6,745 bases of DNA from contig DASRFK010000168.1 in assembly GCA_035651635.1 (NCBI GenBank), positions 1 to 6,745 on the forward strand. Reading direction: 5' to 3'. This DNA comes from JANXQE01 sp035651635 (GTDB lineage Bacteria; Verrucomicrobiota; Verrucomicrobiia; Limisphaerales; UBA8199). A model generated the notes under the pieces. The model saw only the letters and a list, made by a program, of their open reading frames with translations, did no database searches and was not told the origin of the DNA. Of this stretch, positions 1 through 6,568 are shown piece after piece; within the stretch, counting starts at the first letter, position 1, and the number at the start of each line of letters is the position of its first letter. Position numbers and translations under genes: made by a program.

Positions 1-1020
1 TACCGCCTCTTGCCCTGTGTTTTGCACGGCCTCTGAGCAATCGAACCAGCCGTAGCCGGCATTGGTTTTCGCGCCGAGGCCGAAGGTTTCCAGACCGGCC
101 TTGAGCCAGGCGCGGGCTTGATTCAGAAGCGCCGCGTCGCAACCGCGCAACGGCACGATGGCAAAAACAAACACATGCCCGGGCGCGACGGCAGGGAAAA
201 CAACCGGCACAGGTTCCTCGGTGTCAGGAGCGTCGGCGAATTGCGGGTTTCCGGCGTAATACTCCCGATGGTGGCAGGTGACGACGTCGAGTTCGAGGTC
301 CGGGTTGGGAGCTTGCACGGGATAAGCCGGAAGGAAACTGACGCTGCCGGCGAAGTTGGGCAGCGATTGCCACAACGGCTTCTTGGGATCGGGTTTCCAG
401 TTGGGGAACGCTGCGAAAAGTAGTTTTGCAGCGCGTTCGCGAATTTCCTCCCAGTCGGCATCACCGGAGGCGTAGGCGAAGTCGGAGATAAAGCGGCCGT
501 CCTTTTGCTTGTGCGACCAATCGAGATCGCCCCACCCGAACACGCGGGCGATTTGAACGAGCAATTCCGCGCATTGCTCCCAACGTTTTGATTTGGCGGT
601 GATGTCTTCCGGCTGCGGAGGCTGGAAGCCTGCGCCACTCTCGAATAACTGCTGAATGGCCATGCGCCGGGCACAACCTTTCACGGCGCTGCCGGGGATG
701 TATGGGATGCCGAAGCGGTCAAGACACAGCCCCGCGTTTTCCATCACCCCACCGGCCATGTTGACCATCAGCCGTGCCTGGAGCTTGCCGAACAGCAGAT
801 CGTCGAGCTTTAGCCCAACGCCGTTAGTCAGAAAAGGGGGCCACGAGATGGCCTTGTTTCTGATGGACGGCTTGTTAAATGCGCGGGTGAAGATGCTTTT
901 ACGTGCATCCTTCTTGGCTGTGGCGTCCACGAACCTGTCCAGCAGCAGTGAGCGGCTGTCGCATTTCTCGGCGTTTGGGCCGAGCGTGTCGCGGGTGTCA
1001 GTGGGCATCAAGGTCAGCAT
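1..1020 (-). CDS. cmr6: Type III-B RAMP protein Cmr6 (3' end cut off by window edge)
   Basis: RAMP-superfamily (Cas7-like) backbone subunit of the Cmr complex, which binds crRNA near the head of the filament next to Cmr1. I translated the frame by hand from the ATG at 1020: 340 codons with no stop up to the window edge. Visible family motifs are IPYIPGSAVKG at residues 105-115 (the RAMP P-G-S-x-x-K-G motif), AGSVSFLPAYP at 224-234, DVVTCHHREYY at 245-255, and the C-terminal glycine-rich loop GLGAKTNAGYGWF at 314-326. Because that loop normally sits near the C-terminus, only a few residues are probably missing. The start is supported by a Shine-Dalgarno sequence 7 nt upstream that lies inside the end of cmr5; the gap to the cmr5 stop is 3 nt. 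Last visible gene of the operon. I see no active-site role for it in the known family. Identification is firm; only the C-terminal end is unknown. Confidence 0.95.
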   Translation of the reverse strand, partial: MLTLMPTDTRDTLGPNAEKCDSRSLLLDRFVDATAKKDARKSIFTRAFNKPSIRNKAISWPPFLTNGVGLKLDDLLFGKLQARLMVNMAGGVMENAGLCLDRFGIPYIPGSAVKGCARRMAIQQLFESGAGFQPPQPEDITAKSKRWEQCAELLVQIARVFGWGDLDWSHKQKDGRFISDFAYASGDADWEEIRERAAKLLFAAFPNWKPDPKKPLWQSLPNFAGSVSFLPAYPVQAPNPDLELDVVTCHHREYYAGNPQFADAPDTEEPVPVVFPAVAPGHVFVFAIVPLRGCDAALLNQARAWLKAGLETFGLGAKTNAGYGWFDCSEAVQNTGQEAV

Positions 1021-1023
1021 GGC

Positions 1024-1374
1024 TCAATCCTTTTTCGGTGCGAACCGTTTCAGGTAGGCGATGAAGGCCAACGCTTCGGTGGTGGCGCGTTGCAGGTGAT
1101 GTGAATCGTGCCCACTCAGGTCTTCAATTAAACCTTTCGTGGTCGTTTTGCCAGAGGCGAGCAGCCCGCGCTTGGCGAGGTGATCGGCGGTGGCGTCCAT
1201 GGCGCGCTTCATGTAACCGCGTCCCTCACCGCTACTTTCGGCTTCACAGAAGGCGGCTGTGGCAAGGAGTCCGTTGGCGAGGATCAGTGCGGGCAATTTG
1301 TTGATGGCGGACCGGTCGAGGTTTCTTGCTGGTTCGAGCGCGTTGGCCGCACGAAGTTGTTGGAGGTTTTTCAT
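1024..1374 (-). CDS. cmr5: Type III-B small subunit Cmr5 (Cas11-type)
   Basis: Small alpha-helical subunit of the Cmr effector complex (116 aa, a normal length for Cmr5). In known complexes several copies stack along the inner filament beside Cmr4 and hold the crRNA-target duplex; it has no catalytic role. The sequence is alanine- and leucine-rich, with helix-like stretches such as KLPALILANGLLATAAF (about residues 26-42) and a C-terminal ALAFIAYLKRF (about 102-112), where Cmr5 proteins typically carry a final hydrophobic-basic helix. Position between cmr4 and cmr6 is the standard one. The ATG at 1374 follows the cmr4 stop by 3 nt and has an AAAAGGAG ribosome-binding site with an 8-nt spacer. 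The last codons (Lys-Lys-Asp) are themselves the ribosome-binding site of cmr6. Small subunits diverge quickly, so the call rests on size, helical character and gene order as well as sequence. Confidence 0.93.
   Translation of the reverse strand: MKNLQQLRAANALEPARNLDRSAINKLPALILANGLLATAAFCEAESSGEGRGYMKRAMDATADHLAKRGLLASGKTTTKGLIEDLSGHDSHHLQRATTEALAFIAYLKRFAPKKD
1028..1035 (-). promoter_or_regulatory. Ribosome-binding site of cmr6 inside the end of cmr5
   Basis: AAAAAGGA on the minus strand encodes the final Lys-Lys-Asp of Cmr5 and is 7 nt from the cmr6 ATG. The junction reads TGA-GCC-ATG, the same layout as the cmr4/cmr5 junction. Confidence 0.75.
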
Positions 1375-1377
1375 GGG

Positions 1378-2337
1378 TCAGTCTCCTTTTGCTCCATCAA
1401 GTTTCAGGCTGCACCAGCCAAGGCCGGTGGAGGCGTCGCCCCCGAATTGGAAGGGGCGATCCTTAATTTTTTTCTCGAATTCATCTAGGGCACTTTGAGG
1501 TGTCTTGGAACTGAATGCGCTACCTCGACCGGGAAAGGCGTGGACGATGGCGTAGAACATCGTTTCGCTGGGAACGTTTTCCTGGTTGAACAGTGCTCCG
1601 CCTTCGGCGGTGCCGGTCTCGTCGCTGATGCGGACGTGCTGGGCGACTTCGCAAGCGTTTTCCGCGAAGAAACTCATCATGCCATCGCTGAGGATGACCA
1701 GCCGGTCGGCAACTCCCTGCCAGACCCGATCGCCGGCAAATAGCTTTTTCAGCGCATCGCCGACCTTAGCGGCTTCATCGTTGCCAACCAGGCTGAAGGT
1801 GTATTCCTCGAGGACAATCTTGTCGTCGAGACTGAGCGGTCCATTGGCGCTGAAGATCGCTTGTTCATCCGTGGGTTTCACTGTTGGCAGGAGGGAATCT
1901 GACAGCACGCCATTGCGCGCGGCACGTGCCAGAATCAACGGGCAGGTGATCCAGGCGAAGCTGCCTTTGGCGGAACGGACCGGAAACGCCAGAAGCTTCG
2001 CTTCGGAGAATTGAAGCGCGCCGGCAAACGAGTGATTTGCGTCGTCTGAGCCAAAGAGCCACGCAGCAACGGTGTTATCGTCCCAACTACCGTCTTGTTG
2101 CTTTATAACACGTTTGAACTGGCGTTGGCGCATGCCGTCATCATTCCATGCGTCGGCGAACGTGCCTTTAAGACTGCTGGCCGGTATGACCGGAAAGCCG
2201 GTGTGGCGTTCGCGGATGATGGGCTGGTCAATGGCGCCGACGCTGCTGCCGGCGCCGACGTGCAGCGGCGTGCGGGTGAACAGAAACAGAATTTTTGATT
2301 TCTGGTCTCTGATTTCCGATTTTGATTCGTTGCTCAT
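1378..2337 (-). CDS. cmr4: Type III-B backbone RAMP and target-RNA nuclease Cmr4 (Cas7)
   Basis: Cas7-type backbone subunit that polymerises along the crRNA and cuts complementary target RNA at 6-nt intervals. The 319-aa product carries the Cmr4 signature: TRTPLHVGAG at 21-30, AIDQPIIRERHTGFPVIP at 35-52 followed by ASSLKG, WLFGSDD at 93-99, LLAFPVRSAKGSFAWITCP at 115-133, and a C-terminal glycine-rich FGGDASTGLGW at 298-308. Asp37 aligns with the catalytic Asp26 of Pyrococcus furiosus Cmr4 (from memory of that sequence), so RNA cleavage should be intact. The 11-residue offset matches an N-terminal extension (ESKSEIRDQK) encoded by a degenerate heptamer repeat. The ATG at 2337 is chosen because AAAGGAG lies 4 nt upstream, overlapping the cmr3 TAA stop. 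The gap to cmr3 is 9 nt and to cmr5 3 nt. Confidence 0.96.
   Translation of the reverse strand: MSNESKSEIRDQKSKILFLFTRTPLHVGAGSSVGAIDQPIIRERHTGFPVIPASSLKGTFADAWNDDGMRQRQFKRVIKQQDGSWDDNTVAAWLFGSDDANHSFAGALQFSEAKLLAFPVRSAKGSFAWITCPLILARAARNGVLSDSLLPTVKPTDEQAIFSANGPLSLDDKIVLEEYTFSLVGNDEAAKVGDALKKLFAGDRVWQGVADRLVILSDGMMSFFAENACEVAQHVRISDETGTAEGGALFNQENVPSETMFYAIVHAFPGRGSAFSSKTPQSALDEFEKKIKDRPFQFGGDASTGLGWCSLKLDGAKGD
1383..1390 (-). promoter_or_regulatory. Ribosome-binding site of cmr5 inside the end of cmr4
   Basis: AAAAGGAG on the minus strand encodes part of the final Ala-Lys-Gly-Asp of Cmr4 and is 8 nt from the cmr5 ATG. The junction reads TGA-CCC-ATG. Confidence 0.75.
2294..2327 (-). repeat. 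Degenerate heptamer tandem repeat (consensus AATCAGA) inside the cmr4 start
   Basis: Read on the minus strand, codons 4-15 of cmr4 consist of consecutive units AATCAAA, ATCGGA, AATCAGA, GACCAGA and AATCAAA, that is, about five 7-bp units with one unit a base short. Three heptamers make 21 bp and encode the seven-residue pattern SEIR(N/D)QK, which is what appears in the protein as SEIRDQK followed by SK. Arrays of this heptamer are, to my memory, common between genes in some Verrucomicrobiota and related genomes. Here the array sits inside the coding start and accounts for the extra N-terminal residues of Cmr4. Confidence 0.6.
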
Positions 2338-2341
2338 GTTA

Positions 2342-2348
2342 CTCCTTT
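2342..2348 (-). promoter_or_regulatory. Ribosome-binding site of cmr4
   Basis: AAAGGAG on the minus strand shares bases with the TAA stop of cmr3 and stands 4 nt before the cmr4 ATG at 2337. It fixes the start at that ATG, ahead of the heptamer-repeat codons. Confidence 0.75.
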
Positions 2349-3588
2349 ATTTGGTTTTGGAATGCGTTGCCGCGTCGGGAACGTTCCCGGACGTTGGCTC
2401 GGCCTGAGACTGCCACGTGCCGCACACGCCGAGGCCGAGGCCTTTTTCGCCGAAGAAATCCGACTTGCAGCGGTGTTGCAGGGATTGGACAAGAAGTTGG
2501 GCGTCAGCATCGCTGTCGGCTTGGAAGTAATAGACGCTGCCGGAGGGGGCGGCCAGATAGGTCGGCTTCGGGGCGTCGTCCCAGCCGCCGACGACCTGCG
2601 GTTTGCCGACGCAGGCGGCGATAAGTTTGGCGGCGATGGGTGTAGCCTTGTCGGCCTGCGGGTCGTACGACCAGTTGGGATCGCTGTAACGGGGGCGTCG
2701 CCGGTCGGCGCGCGTTGTTTTGTCCACCACTCGCAGTTTCACTTGGCCGTCGTCACCGATCCAGCCCGGTTGCCACCCGTGGGCGAAGATGGCGGGGGTG
2801 AGCAACACCCACTTAATGAGCGTGCCGGCCACGTTGACTTCCGGCAGCTTCAGCACGTCGGCTGGCTGAACCTTGCCGAAGCGCTGTTCGCCGCCGAGCT
2901 GGAGGATCATCTCGTCGAGGTTGGCCGTTTCCTTTTTGTGCGGGTCTTCGGAGATGGCGAAGCGCAACCGGACGCCGTCGCGCAGCCGGAGATGTTCGGC
3001 AGCATAGAGTTGGCCTTCGGCTGCGGTGTGCGTTTCAGGATCAATCGCCACGCCGATGCGGTGTTCGGATTCCCAGAGCTTGGGGAACTCAGGCGGCAGC
3101 GCAAGGTGTTTGGCGGCAAGGTAGCTGTTGTAAAAGTCCAGCGATACCCACGATGGCATCTCTTCCTTCGACGGTTCGCAGGGATTGGTGAGCAGACATT
3201 TCAGCGGGGCCGGCAGGTTGTTTTGGCCGGAATTGGGGGATACCAGCAAACGCAGCAGCGTCTTGTTCTTGCCGGGCACGAGGTCAAGCGGTCGCGGGAA
3301 ATAGGTCTCTCCCTTTTCGTCCACTGGGAACGGTCCGCGCAGGTTGAGCCATTGGTAGTCTGTGGACGCTACCATGCGCGGCTTTCCTTTGTGAGGACGC
3401 CCCGCCTTGCTTTTACGCTGAGGCAGTCCGCCGTTGGCAGCCAGCAATGCGGTACGGATGGCGGAGTGCAGGACGGTGGGCAACGGCCAGTTGGCGCCGC
3501 GTCCGAAACTGTGGCCGGCGGCGAGCGGTCGCTGGTCGCGGCAAAACAGCGTGTCGGCTGGGATGAAGTCGTAGGTTTGCATCGTCAT
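2347..3588 (-). CDS. cmr3: Type III-B RAMP protein Cmr3 (Cas5)
   Basis: Cas5-like subunit that binds the 5' handle of the crRNA and pairs with Cas10/Cmr2 at the foot of the complex. The 413-aa product shows the family blocks in order: FIPADTLFCRDQRPLAAG at 8-25, GPFPV at 85-89, YFPRPLDLV at 96-104, EHRIGVAID at 175-183, GQLYAAEHLRLRDG at 192-205, LGGEQR at 231-236, LLTPAIFAHGWQPGW at 262-276, VGGWD at 333-337, SGSVYYF at 349-355 and the glycine-rich KGLGLG at 382-387. A basic stretch at about 57-72 (RKSKAGRPHKGKPRM) is a plausible RNA contact; this is inference. The ATG at 3588 overlaps the cas10 stop (ATGA). A second in-frame ATG at 3582 (Met3) sits 9 nt after AGGAGG and may be the true start, which would remove only two residues. 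The last ~20 residues (from SQAEPTSG) look disordered. Confidence 0.95.
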   Translation of the reverse strand: MTMQTYDFIPADTLFCRDQRPLAAGHSFGRGANWPLPTVLHSAIRTALLAANGGLPQRKSKAGRPHKGKPRMVASTDYQWLNLRGPFPVDEKGETYFPRPLDLVPGKNKTLLRLLVSPNSGQNNLPAPLKCLLTNPCEPSKEEMPSWVSLDFYNSYLAAKHLALPPEFPKLWESEHRIGVAIDPETHTAAEGQLYAAEHLRLRDGVRLRFAISEDPHKKETANLDEMILQLGGEQRFGKVQPADVLKLPEVNVAGTLIKWVLLTPAIFAHGWQPGWIGDDGQVKLRVVDKTTRADRRRPRYSDPNWSYDPQADKATPIAAKLIAACVGKPQVVGGWDDAPKPTYLAAPSGSVYYFQADSDADAQLLVQSLQHRCKSDFFGEKGLGLGVCGTWQSQAEPTSGNVPDAATHSKTK

Positions 3589-6335
3589 TCTCCTCCTCTG
3601 CGGTTGATGAAGGTCGTGGTCAGGAACGGGCCGAGGAAATCGTCGAGGCGACGATCTTTGCAGTCGTTGAGATATTTCCCGGCCAGCGTGGCGAACGTGT
3701 CCGGCACATTCTTGCCTTGCTGACCGACGACATGCGCGAACTCGGCCGGAAAGACCTTGAACGGGTCAAATCCGTTTGCGGTCTTGATGCGAAAGCCATC
3801 ATCCATCGCATAGGCGCGGAGCAGCTCGGCCAGCGCGTAGGGAAAACGCCCAGAGAGTTTTTCTTCTTTGGTGAGCTTTGTAAATTCCTCTGTCAGTTCG
3901 ATAGCGGCGGTGTCCCATTTGGCGCCCCACTGGATGGTTTCGCCCGAGCGTTTGAACAGGCTGATGGCGAAAGCCGACTTCCCGTATTCATGCTTGGCAC
4001 GTTTCTCCGCCTGCCGGGCGGCCTCGACGAGGTTCTGCAACGGTGAGTGCATATGCCCGATGGCGATGCCGGCCGAAAGGTCGGCAGACGGACCGGGCAC
4101 GAGTAGCGGCCAAGATGGTTCGGCTTGGCGGCGGGAGTTGGGATTGAGTTTCACAAAGCCGGGAGGAGCCGCCACGAACAAGTCGGACAATCGGGCTGGC
4201 AACTCAGGCGATCCTTGGAATGCCAACCGCAAGGCCGCAGCGCATCTCAAAGCTTCGGCTGCCGGCAACATGGCCAGCACGTCATCGCCGCCGGCATAGA
4301 TCAGTTGGCCGTGCTGGGCTTCGACAATCCGTTGCGCGCAATACAGGCCAAAGTTGGCGAGCGCTTCACTGAACTGGAGGTGATAACTCGGCGATAGCGG
4401 ACGGGCGGAATCCAGCCACTCCACCAAGGTCGGCACATGCTTTCGGAAGTATTGCGCCGCCTTTGCCGTGATGACTTGCGCGACCTTGGGGGTCTTGGCT
4501 CCGCTCAACCATTGGCCAATGTTATCACCATCGAGCGCGAGCACAGCGACGTATTTGGATGGTTCACCGAGTTTGTGCTTGGATTTGAATTCTGCCAGCG
4601 CGGCGGCAGCGGTTTTGACCTCGGAGCAGTCGGCAACCCCCTCGTCCGGCTTGCGCCAAAAATTGGCGTGAAAGATTTCAGCGTCCACGCCATTCAGCCA
4701 GTTCTTTTCGGAAGCCTTACAAGAGGGGATGGTTGGTTCGAGAATCGCCGCACAGTCAGAAAGTTTGCCAGTCAAGGCGATGAAGTCCGCCCAGAGGTCC
4801 GGCTCCTGGAGCCGCTGGCGAATCTGATCCACCCAAGGGGCGGCGGCGACCGCCGGCACGGAATCAAAACTGACTCGTGCGCGTTTCAGGCTCTTCTCTT
4901 TTTCAAGATAGGCGCGGTGCCAGACGCGTTTGATGACGTTGATCGCACCCAGTTCATCGTCTTTGCGGAACAGGTGTTTCAATTCATCATTGCCCCGCGC
5001 TTGCACCAGCCACTGTTGATCGGCAATCACCTCTTCCTTCCCGGACAAATGATCTTTGGGAGCGCCGTCCCGCCCTTGCCACGCGGAAAAGTCGCGGGTA
5101 TGCCGTCGCGCATCGAGGGTGTGATTGGCAAGTTCGTAGTGAGCGCTCCACGCCCATCCATTGTTGAGCGGATAGTTGCGGGTGTCTCTGTGAGGGGCCG
5201 GTATGGCCTCGGCAACGCGCTTGCTAAGGTCGAGTTGTTGGCCGGTGGGAATGGCAAGACGCGAAACAGCCGCGAGCGCCTCGTCGAGATTCTGCCACGG
5301 CCAGAGCTGCCAGGTCAGTTGCCAGAAATGGCCAACCTGAAACTGCCACATTGCACTCTTGTCCGGGCCAAGCGGACAGCGCGAATCGAGGTATTGCCAG
5401 CAACGGCGGGCGATGGCGTCCCACTCGCTCGCGAACGCGGTCTTGATTTCCGTAACGTCAAAATCGGCGGGAACCAGCGCCAGAAACCGGTTGGGCAGAT
5501 TGGGCGTAAGCACCAGGTCCTGAGAATGTGCCAGCCCCAGCGAATCCCAGAACGACCGCGGGTTTTCGCCGCCATAGGTGGCGGCCTGCAATCGGGTCTG
5601 GTTCAGCCAGTCATACAGCGGCTGGCCGCGCAGCGACGGATAAATGATATTGTCGGGACCGAGTTTGTCCGCCACGACCTTGAGGGCATGAGCGATCATC
5701 CATGAAAGCAGATAGCTGCCACTCCAAAGGTCGCGAGTGCTGCACGCCTGCGCGATGAAATCTTGGACCGGCCCGAGCTGAAACAGCAGGAATGCGGGGT
5801 GCAGTTTCTGGTCAGGGCCGCGCGTGGCTTCAAGGGCGCTGACGACTGCATTGTGATGCCAAATGGTGCTGTCGGGCACGCGCGTGTCGGCTGGCAAATA
5901 GGCCAGCGCCTCCGCGCCGAGTTTCTGGCCGGAAGCGTGCGTGACACAAAAATGCAGCCACCCCCGCCAGAGCAACCAATACTGCGTCGACGGATCGCCC
6001 CCGCCAAACTCCGGGAACACGCTGCTGACCAGATCGCCGGCGTCTTCTTCAGACGGAAACGACAGAACAGCCTGCTCTCCGCTCAAGGGATGCACGAATG
6101 AAACCCCGCCGCCGAGTCCACTGCCCTCAAGTTGGGAGAGCTTCTTCCCGTCAGGGAACACAAAGCGATCAGCCGCTGCCGCGGCCCAATCCGGTTCGTG
6201 ACCTCCCCAGATACCGGCTCCGAGGATGCGATTCTTGTATTGCTCGGCGCGCTCTTTGTGTCGTGGTCCGTAGTCGTACCCCTTTTCCGGTGGGTCGTGG
6301 AGAAAGGCCAGGAGTTTGCGTTGCCAGATGTTCAT
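3585..6335 (-). CDS. cmr2: Type III-B Cas10/Cmr2 large subunit
   Basis: Large subunit of the Cmr complex. When target RNA is bound, Cas10 proteins make cyclic oligoadenylate messengers through the palm domain and, in many systems, cut ssDNA through the HD domain. With the ATG at 6335 the product is 916 aa. Residues seen: HD motif in FLHDPPEK (H13, D14); PDSTIWHHNAVVSAL at 154-168, a second conserved block of the N-terminal region; FQLGPVQDFIAQ at 185-196 with RDLWSGSYLL at 201-210; DGDN at 602-605 (first palm metal ligands, D602 and D604); AGGDDVLAML at 681-690 (GGDD 682-685); and AGIAIGHMHSPL at 755-766, followed by an AEKRAKHEYGKSA helix. I chose the ATG at 6335 because it overlaps the stop of a preceding small ORF (ATGA) and gives the normal Cmr2 N-terminus. 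An in-frame GTG at 6350 would add 5 residues but has no spaced ribosome-binding site. I see no CxxC zinc motif before the palm domain. Confidence 0.96.
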   Translation of the reverse strand: MNIWQRKLLAFLHDPPEKGYDYGPRHKERAEQYKNRILGAGIWGGHEPDWAAAAADRFVFPDGKKLSQLEGSGLGGGVSFVHPLSGEQAVLSFPSEEDAGDLVSSVFPEFGGGDPSTQYWLLWRGWLHFCVTHASGQKLGAEALAYLPADTRVPDSTIWHHNAVVSALEATRGPDQKLHPAFLLFQLGPVQDFIAQACSTRDLWSGSYLLSWMIAHALKVVADKLGPDNIIYPSLRGQPLYDWLNQTRLQAATYGGENPRSFWDSLGLAHSQDLVLTPNLPNRFLALVPADFDVTEIKTAFASEWDAIARRCWQYLDSRCPLGPDKSAMWQFQVGHFWQLTWQLWPWQNLDEALAAVSRLAIPTGQQLDLSKRVAEAIPAPHRDTRNYPLNNGWAWSAHYELANHTLDARRHTRDFSAWQGRDGAPKDHLSGKEEVIADQQWLVQARGNDELKHLFRKDDELGAINVIKRVWHRAYLEKEKSLKRARVSFDSVPAVAAAPWVDQIRQRLQEPDLWADFIALTGKLSDCAAILEPTIPSCKASEKNWLNGVDAEIFHANFWRKPDEGVADCSEVKTAAAALAEFKSKHKLGEPSKYVAVLALDGDNIGQWLSGAKTPKVAQVITAKAAQYFRKHVPTLVEWLDSARPLSPSYHLQFSEALANFGLYCAQRIVEAQHGQLIYAGGDDVLAMLPAAEALRCAAALRLAFQGSPELPARLSDLFVAAPPGFVKLNPNSRRQAEPSWPLLVPGPSADLSAGIAIGHMHSPLQNLVEAARQAEKRAKHEYGKSAFAISLFKRSGETIQWGAKWDTAAIELTEEFTKLTKEEKLSGRFPYALAELLRAYAMDDGFRIKTANGFDPFKVFPAEFAHVVGQQGKNVPDTFATLAGKYLNDCKDRRLDDFLGPFLTTTFINRRGGE
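3592..3597 (-). promoter_or_regulatory. Ribosome-binding site of cmr3, bearing on its start codon
   Basis: AGGAGG on the minus strand lies within the last codons of cas10 (encoding the final Arg-Arg-Gly-Gly-Glu). The spacer is 3 nt to the ATG at 3588, which is very short, and 9 nt to the in-frame ATG at 3582, which is near ideal. This favours initiation at 3582, although the ATGA overlap at 3585-3588 would suit re-initiation at 3588. Confidence 0.7.
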
Positions 6336-6532
6336 TGTGCGGGAGTGCACTCCGCTGTGCGAGGAGTGGTTGCGTTGTAAGCTGGGATCTCGTCGTTCCG
6401 CGTTGCAGTGTGAAAGCCGAGGTCGCAGCGGAAGAGCGCCGGGCGCTGGGAGCCTTCGCGGCGATAGTCGTGCGCCTTTTCAGGCGAGCCGGTCAGGGAG
6501 GCGAGGAACTTGCCTTTGCAGAGAGCGTTCAT
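6332..6532 (-). CDS. Small ORF resembling a decayed Cmr2 N-terminus, coupled to cas10
   Basis: A 66-codon ORF immediately upstream of cas10, sharing an ATGA overlap with its ATG at 6335 but in a different frame. Function is not recognised. Its start matches the start of the Cmr2 next door: GKFLASLTGSPEKAHDY (residues 7-23) against RKLLAFLHDPPEKGYDY (6-22). From the shared Lys, 9 of 16 positions are identical at the same distance from the initiating Met-Asn, and 33 of 48 nucleotides match. The catalytic His-Asp pair of Cmr2 is Thr-Gly here. After residue ~25 only scattered similarity remains, and the C-terminal half (rich in Thr, Ala and Pro) matches nothing I know. A TAG lies five codons upstream of the ATG and no clear Shine-Dalgarno site precedes it. 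It may be the remnant of a duplicated cas10 5' end, a leader ORF coupling cas10 translation, or an artefact. Confidence 0.4.
   Translation of the reverse strand: MNALCKGKFLASLTGSPEKAHDYRREGSQRPALFRCDLGFHTATRNDEIPAYNATTPRTAECTPAQ
6342..6353 (-). repeat. 12-bp perfect palindrome just before the cas10 start
   Basis: GGAGTGCACTCC is its own reverse complement and ends 6 nt before the ATG at 6335. In RNA it can fold as a GGAG/CTCC stem with a TGCA loop. The GGAG is the only Shine-Dalgarno-like tetramer near this start and is 14 nt away, farther than usual. Folding would hide it. This fits cas10 being translated by coupling with the preceding small ORF, but the stem is short and may have no function. 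Confidence 0.35.
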
Positions 6533-6568
6533 GGCGGGAGAATGCTAATAGAGGCACCGCGCGACGGT

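Noticed and set aside
123..674. 183-codon minus-strand frame in the cmr6 region
   Set aside because: It is out of frame with the 340-codon cmr6 frame that carries all the RAMP motifs; the Ser/Arg/Pro-rich translation is typical of a shadow frame.
2362..3723. Long plus-strand open frame (453 codons) opposite cmr3 and the end of cas10
   Set aside because: It is antisense to cmr3, whose family motifs are clear. Its translation shows no recognisable domain, and such frames arise readily opposite GC-rich codons.
4437..5705. Long plus-strand open frame (422 codons) opposite cas10
   Set aside because: Antisense shadow of cas10; no known motif, and the minus-strand gene has an intact catalytic palm domain running into this region.
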